The notes beneath the pieces are model-generated. The model did not search any database. It saw only the letters and a list, made by a program, of their open reading frames with translations, and was not told the DNA's origin. A program made the translations under genes and the position numbers. DNA of 64,000 nt from Hydra vulgaris (taxonomy: Eukaryota; Cnidaria; Hydrozoa; Anthoathecata; Hydridae): positions 31,036,501 to 31,100,500 of the forward strand of contig NC_088932.1 in the NCBI RefSeq assembly GCF_038396675.1. Direction: 5' to 3'. Positions 22,640 through 40,230 of this stretch are shown piece after piece; positions within the stretch are counted from its first letter, which is position 1; every line of letters starts with the position of its first letter.

Positions 22640-24542
22640 TTTTCTAAATTTCGTATGGCATGACACTACTCTTAAGAGTCTAGGTGTTAATTTCTCTAAT
22701 TCTAATCAATATATCAACCGACAATGGAACGAAAGCATAGAAAAATTGGACAAAAAGATAGAAAAGTGGGAAAAATTTAAATTATCGATTAAAGGAAAAG
22801 CTCTAATAATCAACCAAACACTACTAAGCGGCCTATGGCATCTTGCTTTCACCCTACCTATACCATGTGACAAAAACATAAAACCAATAGAACGAAAAAT
22901 CGACAACTTCCTTTGGAATAATAGCTCCATAAAAACACCTAAACAAGTTTCCAAACTCCCTATCAATAAAGGGGGTTTAAACATTATCGACGTGAAAAAA
23001 AAATTACAATCAATCCAACTAAGTTGGATTTCCAAATATTTTGATGAGAACAAGCAGGGAGCATGGAAAGATTCAGCCCTTCATATTTTTAATAATTACC
23101 GACATGCAAATCAAGGAAATCTTATATTTCTCACCACGCATTCTTCCAAATCATTAAAAACTCTACCCCCCTACTACCGTCAAACAATAAAAACCTGGAG
23201 TCATCTCTATAGAAAATTCAACAACCACAAAAATCTTACCATCGAGGAAGTACTAAACCAACCAATATTCTACAATCCATATATAAGACACGAGCGTAAA
23301 ATTCTCAAACTATCTCCAGAATCCACAAACAACAGCATAATCAAGATAGGCGACATTTCAAAAGTATTTGCTAGCGGCTTTCTAGAGAGTCAACTCATCG
23401 GTATAAAGCAACACCTTCTAACAAAAATAATAAATTCACTACCGCCGAAATGGAAACACCTCATAAGTTCTCAAAGCCAAAGGTACTACCACAACAAAGC
23501 ACTAACATCTATTTATCTAAAAAACTCACCCTCTCTCAAATTTATAAACCTCAAACCAAAAAATGTATACGCTATCTCCAAAAATGATGCAGAAATAAAC
23601 CTAACAGGAAAATTTTACAGATGGGCAGACTACTATAAATATAGCATGAGAAACATAACAACAAAAGACTGGTCCCAATTATTTAACTACATCCACAAAA
23701 GTAACATCAACAATAAAGCAGACGAAATTAAATACAAACTAATACACTTTGCAATTCCAACCAACTCGATTTTTAAAAAAAGAGGCTTTGGAACAGACGA
23801 TCTCTGCCCTCAATGTATGAAAAAAAAGGAAAACCTTCCCCATATGATGTTTAGATGTGAAAAAGCACAACCACACATAAAATACACACTCGCTCTTATT
23901 CAAAAAATCTATCCACATCATCCACCTCTTAAAAATACATTCAAAACTTTACTTTTTCCTTTAACACCTGTAAATAGTTTTTATATTGAAAATTTACTTC
24001 TTAACGAACTTTTATATAAATTATATTGTAATAGAATGAGGTCGTTCCATGAAAAGTCGATGTTTGCTAGAGTGAGTTTGTTAGAGGAATTCCAAAACAA
24101 AATCAAAAAGATTTTGTATGTGGAATTCGAAATTTCAAAAATATCAAACAGTAAAGAGTTTTTTCTTTTACAATGTGAAAAAATCTGGAGCGAAGATAAC
24201 AAAATTAAAATAGATATAAACAACAATGTTTTTTTAAACTAAAATGCCCAGAATATTTTTGGAACTTTTTCGATTATTAACGAATCTTGCTTTTCATGTT
24301 TTTCTTGTTTGTTTTTTTTTGTTTTGTTTTTTGATTTTATTTCATTTTCGTTTCTTCTTATTTGTGTCTGTGAGGTCTTCATTTTTTTATATTAAGTATT
24401 TAAATCTTGTGAGTTTTATATGTGACTTAGTAATGGAACAGTGGACCAGCTTGTAATTAATACCACTGTATTCATTATTAATATCTCTACAAGGCAGACG
24501 CCGGAGGAGAGAAATAAACAACAATATGATTTTAAGTTAAAA
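22640..24542 (+). mobile_element. 5'-truncated non-LTR retrotransposon (L1/Tx1-like)
   Basis: Contains the C-terminal half of ORF2 followed by about 290 bp of 3' UTR and an A-rich tail (near 24539). Truncation upstream of the RT core is the expected result of incomplete target-primed reverse transcription. The 3' UTR includes ACAAGGCAGACGCCGGAGGA, GC-rich against its surroundings. No clear target duplication was found. Confidence 0.65.
22746..24242 (+). CDS. LINE ORF2 C-terminal half
   Basis: An open frame of 498 codons that extends in frame further upstream (to about 22640) without a real ATG, so it is truncated at its 5' side. The order is typical of the region after RT in L1/Tx1-like LINEs: W-K-L-S-I-KGKALIINQ, then LLSGLWHLAFTLPIP, then FLW and GGLNIIDVKKK, and near the end a CCHC-type knuckle CPQCMKKKENLPHMMFRC (near 23805). 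The catalytic RT core and endonuclease are absent. The uninterrupted frame and different base use (fewer T, more C) suggest a relatively recent insertion. Confidence 0.75.
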   Translation: MDKKIEKWEKFKLSIKGKALIINQTLLSGLWHLAFTLPIPCDKNIKPIERKIDNFLWNNSSIKTPKQVSKLPINKGGLNIIDVKKKLQSIQLSWISKYFDENKQGAWKDSALHIFNNYRHANQGNLIFLTTHSSKSLKTLPPYYRQTIKTWSHLYRKFNNHKNLTIEEVLNQPIFYNPYIRHERKILKLSPESTNNSIIKIGDISKVFASGFLESQLIGIKQHLLTKIINSLPPKWKHLISSQSQRYYHNKALTSIYLKNSPSLKFINLKPKNVYAISKNDAEINLTGKFYRWADYYKYSMRNITTKDWSQLFNYIHKSNINNKADEIKYKLIHFAIPTNSIFKKRGFGTDDLCPQCMKKKENLPHMMFRCEKAQPHIKYTLALIQKIYPHHPPLKNTFKTLLFPLTPVNSFYIENLLLNELLYKLYCNRMRSFHEKSMFARVSLLEEFQNKIKKILYVEFEISKISNSKEFFLLQCEKIWSEDNKIKIDINNNVFLN

Positions 24543-25440
24543 AAAAAGTATAAAAAAACATCATATTAAGTTATTTTATTCTACGAATCATGGTAAAACA
24601 TAATACCACATAAGTCTCACAAGGAGGATAAGATGGAAAGGAAACATTTATTCTTATAAAATAGTTTTAAAATCAGTTATACTTTTTGCCATATCTTGCA
24701 TCAATTCTACAATATGAAATGGAGTCTGTCTTTTACACCCAATTTGCAATTTTACTCGCAAAATATTTCCATCCAATTCGACAGAATTTTTGTGTATTTG
24801 TGTTGCAATTAACGTGTTACAAATAATGTGTTAAAATTAATTGCCATCGTATCATATAAGAATGTCCGCATTCTGGAAATGCGATTTCAATGAAAATTCC
24901 GCGTTATGGAAAATTTTAATGATGTCAAACATCTTATTTTTAATATAATAATAACCATAAATCCCAGACAACGAATTAATTTACAGCTTTTGTTTTGGCT
25001 AGTGCACAAATTCTAAAATAGCTCTTCAGATGAAATCATTTATAAAAAAGTTATATAACATTAAAGTAAATTGATCCTTTTCTAACTTTTCAAATGATAA
25101 TTTCATTATAACAATACAAAAAAAACCGCACTTCATGAAAGCACGTGAACATTAAATGAAAGCACGTGAACATTAAATGAAAATAATTTTCTTCTTTTGT
25201 AAATGTTATTAGTTGATTAATTATGTAAATTTAAATTTTTTTGGAAATCAATGACTTGAAGTTTTTCTTTTTGTGATATAAACAGTGTACTTCGTTTTCA
25301 GAAATAAAATTTTTTTGCATTTTTGTGGTGTTGTTCTTGCTGTAATTCTGATTTTTTTGTTTTTTTAAAACTTTTGTTCTTTATTAAAATTTAAAAAAGC
25401 ATTCTGTTATAAAATATAAAATATAATAAATATTTACATA
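24543..25440. other. AT-rich spacer
   Basis: No gene seen. Has a tandem pair of AAAGCACGTGAACATTAAATG (25138-25180). Otherwise unremarkable. Confidence 0.4.
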
Positions 25441-25732
25441 ACTGCCATCAGGGACGTGGTGGCACCTGAAAAGCAGGTACGAATTTCCAGAAGAAGGGCC
25501 CGGTGAAGTACTTTTAACGAGAGACAAATACGCGATCAAGGAAAATTATATTTATACTAAAAAAAGTTTTTAATGGATACAAAATATTGCGTAACTCATT
25601 TGTATCAGCGTAGTTTTTTTATTATGTCTGAATGCGTCAAATTCCATATTTTCTCATGTTCCATTGACAAGAGAATACAATCCCCAACATGCTCTAATGT
25701 CAACCGATTTGCTGGACGAGTTTTGACAAGTT

Positions 25733-27289
25733 TCAGTTTGCTGAAAACTCTCTCGCACTCTGCTGAACTTGTTGGAATTGTACTGAAATCTTGTATAGAA
25801 CTGCAACTGAGGGGAATACAGCATCTAACATAATCTTCAGTATAAAGTTGTAAATGGTGAGGAAAGAAGGCAAAGTTTTGTTATCCTTCTCAGCAGCCTT
25901 TCTTGTTATCTCCACAAAATTGACCATTTCAGTAGCGAATTTATTTAAACTGATACCAATTTTGAATTTTTTAAGCACTGATTGAATTTTTTCTTGTGAA
26001 TTAGTGTTAGCCACTGATCTTTAGTCTGAGTAAGCCGTTCATCTTCTGTTTCATCGAAGTTCAATCGTTTCTTTTTGCGAGTCCTTTTCTCAACAAATGT
26101 TTGCTGTTCAAGCTGAGCTTCAGTTGAAATTTTAACTTTGAATTTTTAAATTTTTTAGATAAAATAGCATTTTGGCTAGTACTGTCCCTTAGTACTTGAA
26201 GCATTTCTAGTGATACAAAGACAGACATTATAGCAATGGAAAAATCAAGTGTTTCTCCTTGAAGAATTTTATTTAGGGACCCAAGGTAGTAAAAATTTCT
26301 TTGAAGAGATATAAGTCACAATTGCTTCATATGACTGAAATCGGGATAAAAGACCTCGTGCTTCACTTCATTTCATTTGAAATTTTTTCAAGGTAATCGA
26401 TTACTGCAGGGTATAGTGTCAGCAGTCGGTCTGTAGCATTTTGTAAGGAACTGAAACGAACACTGTGGGTAGCAGCCAGTTCAAGAGACTGATCCACCTC
26501 CTCAAGAAGAGGTTCGCACTTCTTAAATATATTATTTCGTTTCCTTGAGTTTCTGTATATAAAAGTCTTTCATTTCTGTACATCACCAGGCTTGTTTTCT
26601 GTTCCAAAAAGGTTAACAGAAACAACAGAAGATTTTGCACAAGCTTTCATAACCAGATTTGTTCCATGAGATCGACAATAAATATTTATTGCCGTGGGAG
26701 AATACTGCATCAAGTGTGTTGCAACTTATTTGTTTATTCCTTGCATATTGCTCGCACCATCAAAAGATATACCCACACACTTTTAAATATCTAGGTTATT
26801 TAATTTCAGTTCATCTTTGATTTTTTCACTTATTTCTTCGCCAGAAGTTGTTTCAGTTTCAACCATTAAAATCAGATGCTCCTTTACAACGGTCTCTTCT
26901 GCAGCAAGCGTAAAATAACGTAGTACAATAGAAGTTTGCTCACAGAGTGTAATATCAGTGGTGCCATCAGCTGATAGTGAAAAGAGTACTGAATTATTTA
27001 CCTCTTCTGAAATATCCTTCTTGACCATCTGTGTCATTGTATGAATTAGCTTGTTTTGTGTATAATTAGAAAGAAACGTAAAAAATTAGAATTTTTTTTG
27101 CATTATTTGGATTGCTTTGCAAACAATGCAAAATACTTTGTCTAGTGATAGAGAGTAAGTTAGCCATGACCTTTTCTGCACAACTTCAATGTCATTAACT
27201 TTAACTGATTCAGTGTAATACTTAGATAACCTTGAATGTTTTGTTGGCTGATTTGGCCCTAATACAATAAATTGCTTTTTATCAATCAT
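25733..27289 (-). pseudogene. hAT transposase, ZMYM1/DUF4371-like
   Basis: Minus-strand blocks in the correct order: a TTF/BED-like zinc region at 27289-27086 (FIVLGPNQP ... SWLTYSLSLDKVFCIVC), a catalytic-core block at 27037-26783 (FSLSADGTTDITLCEQTSIV then LRYF and NLDI) and C-terminal blocks (26640-26419, 26014-25733). The order matches zinc-finger MYM1-like hAT proteins of invertebrates. Frames are broken by stops and shifts between blocks, so no active enzyme is made. The enclosing TIRs and TSD support the assignment. Confidence 0.7.
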
Positions 27290-27904
27290 CTTTGCAATTT
27301 TTAGCTCTAGAAATTTAGCTGAATCATTTTCATTGACATTTACAATGTTGTCTGGTTGCTTTTGATAATCTTTTCTGCTAGAGTTAGGTCCATCGCTGCA
27401 GTTACAGGCACTTCATAATTACCCATTTCTACAGTCACTTACTCAGTTTCAGTAATGTTTCAGTTTCTGAATGTTTCTGAATATCTACTCCTTTATCTGC
27501 TGCTGCTGTTCTACTCCTTTATTTGCTGCAATTATGACATCTTGATTATTGTCTGTTTCTTGTACAGATGATTGGTCACTAATCTCTGTGATTGGCTCTG
27601 TTTCAATAATAGGGCTACTTGTGATATTCACAATGGATATTGATGTTAATTCTACATTCTCTGTTGCTGTAAAAGATGTCCCAGATTTTTCTCTGTATTT
27701 GTTGCACTTCCATTGACGCGAGACCTGCCGTTAACTTTAACTGTTTTGGATCATTACCAGCTGCTTTCAATTCGCCAGATTTGTATTTCCATGTTGCCTC
27801 TTTTTTTTTCTTCCTTTATTTCACCTGAAACATAAATAAATATAAAGTTAAAAATATGTCCTATGATAGAAACCAGGGCATTGGTTTCTTTGAGTTATAG
27901 CTAT

Positions 27905-27961
27905 TATCGGTCCATGGAATTTATAAATAGTAGCACTATTTATAAATTCCATGGACTGATA
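27905..27961. repeat. Near-perfect hairpin with 3-base loop
   Basis: GTCCATGGAATTTATAAATA at 27910 and its complement ending at 27956 form a perfect 22-bp stem around AGC; five more outer pairs extend it. Inside the hAT element. Confidence 0.85.
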
Positions 27962-28926
27962 GGGAGTGGACTGGAGCACCTTGAGTAGTAGTGAATGAAA
28001 GTAATAGCAAAAATTCATTAGGCACAAAATTTTATTTATCAAACATATATTAACCATATTTATCAATGCAAAGCAAATGAATTCATGCATTTTATATATT
28101 TATTGTTTTGAACTTTCCAATAACAATTTTCTCTTTTTTCTGTTCATAGGATGGGTAATTTCATCAGATAAAGAGGAGAACATCGTTTAATCGTTCGTCA
28201 CAACAATGCTTGTTTTCGGTATCCTTTTCGTTTAGCAATACTGCCTAATCTTCTTCTGTTTCACCCATCCTTGCGTCAACATATCGTTCTCTTCGTTTTT
28301 TTAGCCGAAATGCTCGTTGTTTAGCTGATTCATTTGCTCTAGCTCGAAATTTCCTTTCTCTTTCTCGAGCAAGACAAGCTAATCGATTAATTTCAGTTTC
28401 CAGCTTTCTTTTTATATTTAGCTATCTTCTTTATATTTCTACGTTTATAAGATATTTACTTTAAAAACTTTATTATTTTTAATTACTATTTACAAGTAAA
28501 GATTAAAGCATTACTTACTTTTTTACAGTATAAAATCTATCAATTTCAGGTCAACAACGTTTTTTATTATTATTATTCTACAGCGATTTTATTTATTTAC
28601 GCTAAACAAATTTTGTTGTTTTTTGTTTGTTTCAATTACTTTTCTTAACAAATTATTTATTTGCGCTAAAGTTTAGCGTATTTCTTTTATTATTACCGCT
28701 TACCTAGTGTTTGTTTTGCGCGGACACCAAACAAACAAACAAACAAACAAACCGACGTGAAAGCAAGTTAAATAAAATGTTGTAAAAAATGCCCTGATAG
28801 AAACTTATAGAACTAAAATAAACTTTTTCTCTTTGAGGATTCGGGACCCAGTTTCCTGAGACAGAATCAGGGCCCAGTACAAGTCCTTGTACCCTCGTAC
28901 TGGGCCACCACGTCCCTGATTGCCAT

Positions 28927-33995
<5,069 letters not shown>

Positions 33996-34740
33996 ATGTA
34001 TATATAGCAAAATAATGCCATTTTGGTAAATTTAATTTGGTGCCAGTATGCTTAGTATGTTAGGAATTTGTTTTAGTGTGCAAATAATATAATTTAAAGA
34101 GGCACCATAATTCAAAAAATCTAACAAACTTAACCAGGTTCTTAACGAATTAGGTTAAAAAATAAAAAACAAATTTATAATTAGTTTGTTGAACAACAAG
34201 ATTTGTTAAAAAGAGGCACTATCTTAACCGTAAATGCTACTGTTGCAAGCTATGAAATTAATCTCTTTAGTTACAAATTCTAAACCATTCAGTGACGGGG
34301 AAAGATTACTTAAATTTAAAATTATTCACACCCCTTCCCTCCTCAATGCATTTTTTGTGCATTTAGTCGGAAAAATTTACCCTTTTAAATAAGCCGGCAA
34401 ATGTAGACCTTTTAGACCAGTGAGTCGTCGAATTTCAAAAAACAAGGACTTTTTTTTTACTTTTTTAAATTTTAATTGCACCCCACCACGTGACACCTAT
34501 TAGCACCTGCCCTGGTGGCAGCTCAATGATTGAATACTGATGTTTTTTCCAGACAGGAAAAGAAAATAAAGACTGGAAAGAAATCAACTTGTCATTAATT
34601 AAGCTGTTTGTAAAAAAGCTCATCAGATAAACAAAAAAAAATACAAGTGTTTTAAATTACTAAGAACTATAAGTGAAAACAAATTTTAGTTCAATTCGAA
34701 CTCTTTCAACATTATTTGATAAAGAAATGTTTTTCATTAT
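33996..34740. other. AT-rich spacer
   Basis: No gene. A short tract near 34480-34520 (CACCCCACCACGTGACACC) resembles a hAT terminus and may be the 3' end of the following BED-hAT, but no matching partner was found. Confidence 0.35.
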
Positions 34741-34749
34741 TTGTTTTCT

Positions 34750-36805
34750 TTAATAAAAACTAACTGGTTCAATAAGCTCGGCGCAAGCCGGTTCCGCAGC
34801 TCCGTATCTATTAAACCGGTTGAACTAAATAAACATTCTGATGGTACCGATGCCGCTGGAACTGAAAATATTACCTGTGCAATTTGTGTCAAAACCGGGA
34901 ACAATTTTTGATTAGCTTGGAGAAATTCGATGGCACTATTTTCGAAATAAAGTATTGCAGACTGTAATCGTTCTGAAAGTATTGCAAACTGTAATCGTTT
35001 ATTTCTTTTTCCAGTTTATCATTGTTTTCAATTAAATGACAACATGATTTATCAGTTACAACTTCAATTAAGTTGATTGGCTTTCGTCTTCTGTTGTTAA
35101 CGAATGAAGTAGTATTTGTAAACGTTGGCGTTGACGATTGCTGAAATGTTTTTATGGTATTGTCAGTTGAGCTGCTTGATGAGTTTAAAGTGTTATTTAA
35201 ACAATTTGTTTCAATTTTTATATCGATTTCTTCGGATTCTTTAAGATGTATTTCATAAATGTTTTTCTAAACATTTTTGCCTTTGTAATGCATTTATACC
35301 TATCGATATCATTTTTGATAAACTCAAATTTACGAAATTTGAAATCAAGAAAAGTAGCTGCTAAGAAAAAAATCATCAGCAAAAATGTATTTAAAACGCC
35401 CTTTTAGAGACCTTAATAATTCCTTTTGAAAAGTCTTAACTAGTTCTGTAAAAATGGGTTGCGATTAAAGTATTTCATTTAGTAGAGAATACAATGTTGG
35501 AAACAGAAATGTTACTGTAACATATTTCTTTCGCTAAAAATTTTTGTTAGCTCTTTTATTGGGTGTAACAAATCACATAAATCCTCCAGCACCTTAAATT
35601 CATTAGCAGTGGGAAGATAGTCTTTTATATTTTGGTATTCGATGCTTATCATATCCAACGCAGTTTTATTAGTTAATATAGATTCAATCATATCGAATTG
35701 GCTATTCCAGCGAATAGCTATATCCTGTACTAATTTTATTTTAGTTTCATATCGAAATATTTCTTGAACTTCTCTTAACTTTTTTTTTGTAACATCTCCG
35801 AATGCTTAAATAAACCAACAATGTGCATAAAGGATGAAATTACCTTGGCGATTTCAAATTTGCCTTCGTTAATTTTTTCAATTTCTTTAACTTCACTTTC
35901 TGTAATTTCTTTATTTATTAATTTTTCATTACCGTCGTAATCCTTTACTTCGTAACACTTTGAACCATTTTTTAATTTTTTTACTTTTATATCTCTCGTG
36001 TTTAAAAGATCGTTAACCATAAGATTCAAACGATGACCAGCACATGGAATCTTAAGTACATTATCATCAAATTTATTTACTGCAGAGAAAATTTTTGCAC
36101 CTGAGTCAGTAACTAGTGCAAAAATCTTATTACTGATTGACCATTCACTGAAGATTTCGTTTAACGTATTAAATAAATATTCAGCTGTTTTCACTTCAGA
36201 CATAAACCTAAGATCCAGGTTTCGGTCAACCAGAATCATATTTTTATCAATAAAATGACAAGTCACACCGAGGTAGCTGTTTTTACTCAATGATGACCAA
36301 ACATCACTAGTAATTTAATGAAATGACATCCCTTCAATTCTAGCATTAAAATTGATCTTAGATTGTCCGTAATTGATGGAATTAATTTTTTGCTCACCGT
36401 ATTTATGCATGGCATTTTGTAGCTTTTGTTTAACTTACTAACTAAATTTACAAAATCTGGATGACATACTATCGAAATCGGCTGATCAGTACCAACAATA
36501 AAGTTTATCAACAACTTGTTTAATTTTTTATGACCAGTCTCTTCAAAACTATTTTCATTACCGCTTTCAATATCGGATGTATCGTCATCGTTGAGTAAAA
36601 TTGTTGATTTTTTATATATTTTTGAATTAATGCAATGATCAATTGATAAATGGGATTGCATTGAACTGGTCGAACTGTTGTAAGGTAGAATCTTATAACA
36701 TATACTGCATTTTGTTTGATTCTTTTGGTATTTTTCAAAATATGTCCAAACGAAGCTTCGTTTTCTTATTCCTTTCTTAATAACGGATTTATTTGTTTTT
36801 GACAT
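34750..36805 (-). pseudogene. BED-zinc-finger hAT transposase
   Basis: 36805-36287 begins MSKTNKSVIKKGIRKRSFVW and has a BED-type zinc finger (CSICYKILPYNSSTSSMQSH, then H). A second frame, 36290-35775, continues the hAT core: YLGVTCHFIDKNMILV, then ALVTDSGAKIFSAV and IPCAGHRLNLMVNDLL, the conserved CxxH-type block of Ac/hobo transposases. Weaker blocks persist to about 34750, where the C-terminal dimerisation region is expected. The frames are broken between 36290 and 36300 and again after 35775. A decayed autonomous hAT; the ends were not resolved. Confidence 0.7.
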
Positions 36806-37223
36806 GTTTATTCAAACTAAAAAGCAAGTAGTTTTTTTACTCGTACGCATACAACAAATATTAATAAATTAGTATCTTATGTTATTAGTAAATGTGTAAC
36901 ACATGTTACTTCACTTAGGGTACCGAGCGATTAAGGAGATTATTATAAGTTTAGTTACATTTTGAAGTTATGTAACAAAAAGATTGATTAGGTATAAATA
37001 TAATTGTTTGAAATCGTTGTAAATCTCATCTAAATAACCACTAGAGAATAATTAGCCGTTTACATGGCAACAATGATTTCATAACTTGCGTTAGAGGCCC
37101 TTAGGGAATTGCATATTATAACTTTTAAACATCATAATTATATCATTTCGGAAAAGCGCACGAGCTTTTATGTAAATTCTAAATCTAAGGTTTAAACTTA
37201 CGTTATGCAAATTTAAAATTAAA
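36806..37223. other. AT-rich spacer
   Basis: Upstream side of the BED-hAT gene; no gene or repeat recognised. Confidence 0.35.
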
Positions 37224-37225
37224 AA

Positions 37226-38850
37226 GTATTTAAACTAGTGTTGCTATCGATTTTGAATAAATCGACTAAAAGTCTACTAGTCGAAATTAGTCGACTTTAA
37301 AAAATCTAATAGCGGAACTAATCGACTTTGGATTATCTACTAATCGACTAAAAGTCGATTATGTCTAATAATAGCATTTATGCATGCATTTCTTATATCT
37401 TTTTATTTGATTGAACATTATAAATCTTTTTAATTTTATTTTGTTTATCAAAAGCAAGTATGACCGTTGAATAGAATGTAGTTTTTTCAGAGCCGAAATA
37501 AAATATTTGCCCACCTTCCTTTCATATTAAATTAAAAAATTAAAATATAGTATCTCCCTCCATCCTAACGACCTCTCTCCTAATCCAGCACTAAGTTTTT
37601 TGTTTACTCTGTTGAAGTTCATTAAGGGTTTGAGGATTTCAGCAACTTAAAAAAAATTACTTTTAGTTACCGGTACCGGTATCTGCGGTCACTTAGAACA
37701 ACTAAAAGTACTCAAGAGTAACTTATAATACACTAAAAGTAGCTTCACAACGTCTTCAGGTAAATATGATGGTAACTAGAATTAAATTCCGCCTAAGTTT
37801 ACAATTCGTAATGTTAACAGTAAGTAACTTGCCGAATCTTAGTTCTAACATAGTATCTAAAAAATAATATACAAACAACCAGGCCTGAAAAGAGGTTGGG
37901 AAAGATTCATTGGGTGTGTGTTTGTAAAAATAATATTATTTTCATCTTACACTATTTTTGTATACTTTTTCTCTATTTTTACTATATTAACATTTTATTT
38001 ATATTAATTTTTCATTTCTTCAGTATTTTTATAAATAATAAATAATCAAAATTACAAATTTCTTTTTTCGATATCCCAATTAATTTAAATCCAAAATATT
38101 GTTAGTTAGCTTCTGTATTTCTGGGTTTACGACTGATCATTTAACGATGGCTCGCCAAAAAAAGGTTTTTCCGCATGCTTTTTGGCATTTGCCTTTTTAT
38201 AGTCCAAAGATTTTTCCTGACGGCCCTGCATTATTAAACAACTTCATAACATATGACAATTATTATTTTAAAAAACTTTATAGTTATGTGTTGTTGTTTT
38301 TTTTTGCTTTTTTTAGCAGTCTTTGCATGCGATTATTAAAAAGATTTTCATACAATATCAATACAATATACAGTGCTGATCCGTTTCGTTCTTTAACTAG
38401 GGCTCTAAAGATAATTAAATTGTGAGACCCTTCATATCTAAATAGTTTATTTTAAAACTTATACTTACTTTTATTTTACTATTCTAGACTTATATTTGTT
38501 TTATATTTATCAAGAAATCAAAAGGACTTTTCCACAATATTAAATCATTTGGACCTAACAAAATTTATCCTGCGTGGCGTTCATATTGTTTTGTTTCATT
38601 AATATTTAAGTTGTATAATTTAAAAACGTATAAAACAGACGTAAATTACTAGATTTCTTTTATTACCCCCCCTCTCACATTTTGACGAAATCGGCTTTTA
38701 GTCGACTTGGTCGATTTCGAAAAAGTGTTAGTCGTTCAAACTATAATTTCAAAAATTTTAATATAAGTTCAAAAGTCGGCTTTGGTTGACTTTTGAAAAT
38801 ATATTAGTCGACAGTCGAACTTTTTAATAACATCACTAGTTTAAATATAG
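37226..38850. mobile_element. Non-autonomous element with TTTAAACTAGTG inverted ends
   Basis: TTTAAACTAGTGTTG at 37228 and CATCACTAGTTTAAA near 38834 are inverted copies, each followed inward by a region thick with GTCGA words (for example CGACTAAAAGTC). The interior has no transposase; a 108-codon plus-strand frame at 38099 shows no known motif. The TIR word TAGTGTTG resembles hAT ends, but no clear TSD was found. Confidence 0.5.
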
Positions 38851-39169
38851 TTTAACCAAATATAGTTTTGAATTTTATTTTGAATTAGAAGTTCAAATTT
38901 TTTTATTCAATATTGAATGAAGATGCTTTTAAGCATCTTTATTCAATAATTAATAAGTAAAAACTTGAATAAAAGAATAAGTTAAAATTTAAAAAACTAT
39001 ACGTTCAAAATTTATAATTTAAATTGTAAACAAAAACACTTAAGTAGCTTTTGCTATAGGTAGGTTTTATTCACTTTGAGAGAGCTAATATTTTATATGA
39101 AACATTTCACCGTGTAGATGTAAGGGGTCATTTGCAAATTATTTCACGCAAAAAACTTTTCAGATCCCC

Positions 39170-39500
39170 CTCCTCCCTTTCGAAAATATTTCGAAGCAAA
39201 TTTAAGAATTCCGAAAGTGAAAAATTGTTTCAGTAATATTTTCAGAGTTTCGAAATCGCAAAAATATTTCGAAACAAATTTTTACAATTTCGATAGTGAA
39301 AAATTGTTTTGCTAATATTTTCAGAATTTCGAAATCGCAAATATATTTCGAAAAAATTTTAAAATTTCGAAAGTGAAAAATTGTTTCGGTAATATTTTCA
39401 GAATTTCGAAATTAAAATAATATTTCGAAGCAAATTTTACAATTTCGAAATGAAAAAATCGTTTCGATACAAAATTAATTAGTTTGAAATTATTTCGAAC
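39170..39500. repeat. ~79-bp minisatellite
   Basis: At least three to four diverged copies of a unit containing TTTCAGAATTTCGAAATCGC, at about 39239, 39320 and 39397, rich in TTTCGAAA. No coding sense. Confidence 0.75.
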
Positions 39501-39924
39501 TTACCGAAACAAAAATAGAGTTTCGAAAACTTTTTTTTTTATCGAAAATTCGACTTTTGCTTTCGTGAACAACCTTAATATTTATTTAAAACTTTAACGA
39601 TATCATTTTTCCAGTCAGACTCACATTTTCTTGTTGCAATTCGGAAGCTGCTTATAAAGCTGTGTTTTTTTGGTTTATTTGAACTTTGTTTGTTTGTTTA
39701 AACTTTGTTTTGCACACTCTTTGATCAAGTGACACAAATAAACGCGAACAATAACATACAAGAATAGACTTCTAGACCATAGTTATATTCTATTGGTTAT
39801 GTTTGTATAATGCTCTATGACGTCTAATCTCACTACCAACCAATGAGTTCGTACAATGAACATAAATTCAATTATTAAAATATTTGATCAATTAAATGAA
39901 CTTATTAAGAGCTAATAATGTAGA

Positions 39925-40070
39925 ACTTTTTAGATGAACTTATTACCTTGCGATACACTGCATCAGAAAAGTTTGACAAAATCAAAATACTCGATGATAA
40001 TATTTCTGTTCTAATTGAAGATGTTAATGACTTACAACCATGGCCTACTATAGTGGCAGGCCGAGTAAAC
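39925..40070 (+). pseudogene. Possible retroelement gag-like fragment
   Basis: Frame near 39931 reads LDELITLRYTASEKFDKIKI then LDDNISVLIEDVNDLQ. Short coiled segments of this style open the gag of BEL/Pao-like elements in cnidarians, but nothing else of such an element is present. Very tentative. Confidence 0.25.
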
Positions 40071-40230
40071 CTACGGCTTTTAAAAAAACGAGTTTTTTTA
40101 AATATACATTTGTAATATGGCGCATTCTAGAGAAAGAACGTGGTCTATTAATTTTTTATGTGATAAATTTCACTTATATGTATATATAATTTGCTTTATT
40201 TTTAGAGCTAAGTAATTAGATTGTTATAAT

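Larger units (their letters stand above)
25449..28918. mobile_element. hAT transposon with TIRs and 8-bp TSD
   Basis: The left end CAGGGACGTGGTGGC and right end GCCACCACGTCCCTG are perfect inverted repeats starting with the CAGGG typical of hAT elements. The flanks ACTGCCAT (25441-25448) and ATTGCCAT (28919-28926) form an 8-bp target duplication with one mismatch, the size expected for hAT. The element encloses a ZMYM/DUF4371-like transposase on the minus strand and, near 28170-28430, an Arg/Glu-rich minus-strand stretch (REREREFRARANESAKQRAF) that resembles the N-terminal repeats of Helitron-associated proteins. Confidence 0.85.

Noticed and set aside
22706..23053. 115-aa minus-strand frame
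   Set aside because: Antisense shadow of the long LINE ORF2 frame.
38099..38425. 108-aa frame inside the 37.2-38.9 kb element
   Set aside because: No motif, no recognisable partner exon, hydrophobic low-complexity content; not enough to call a gene.
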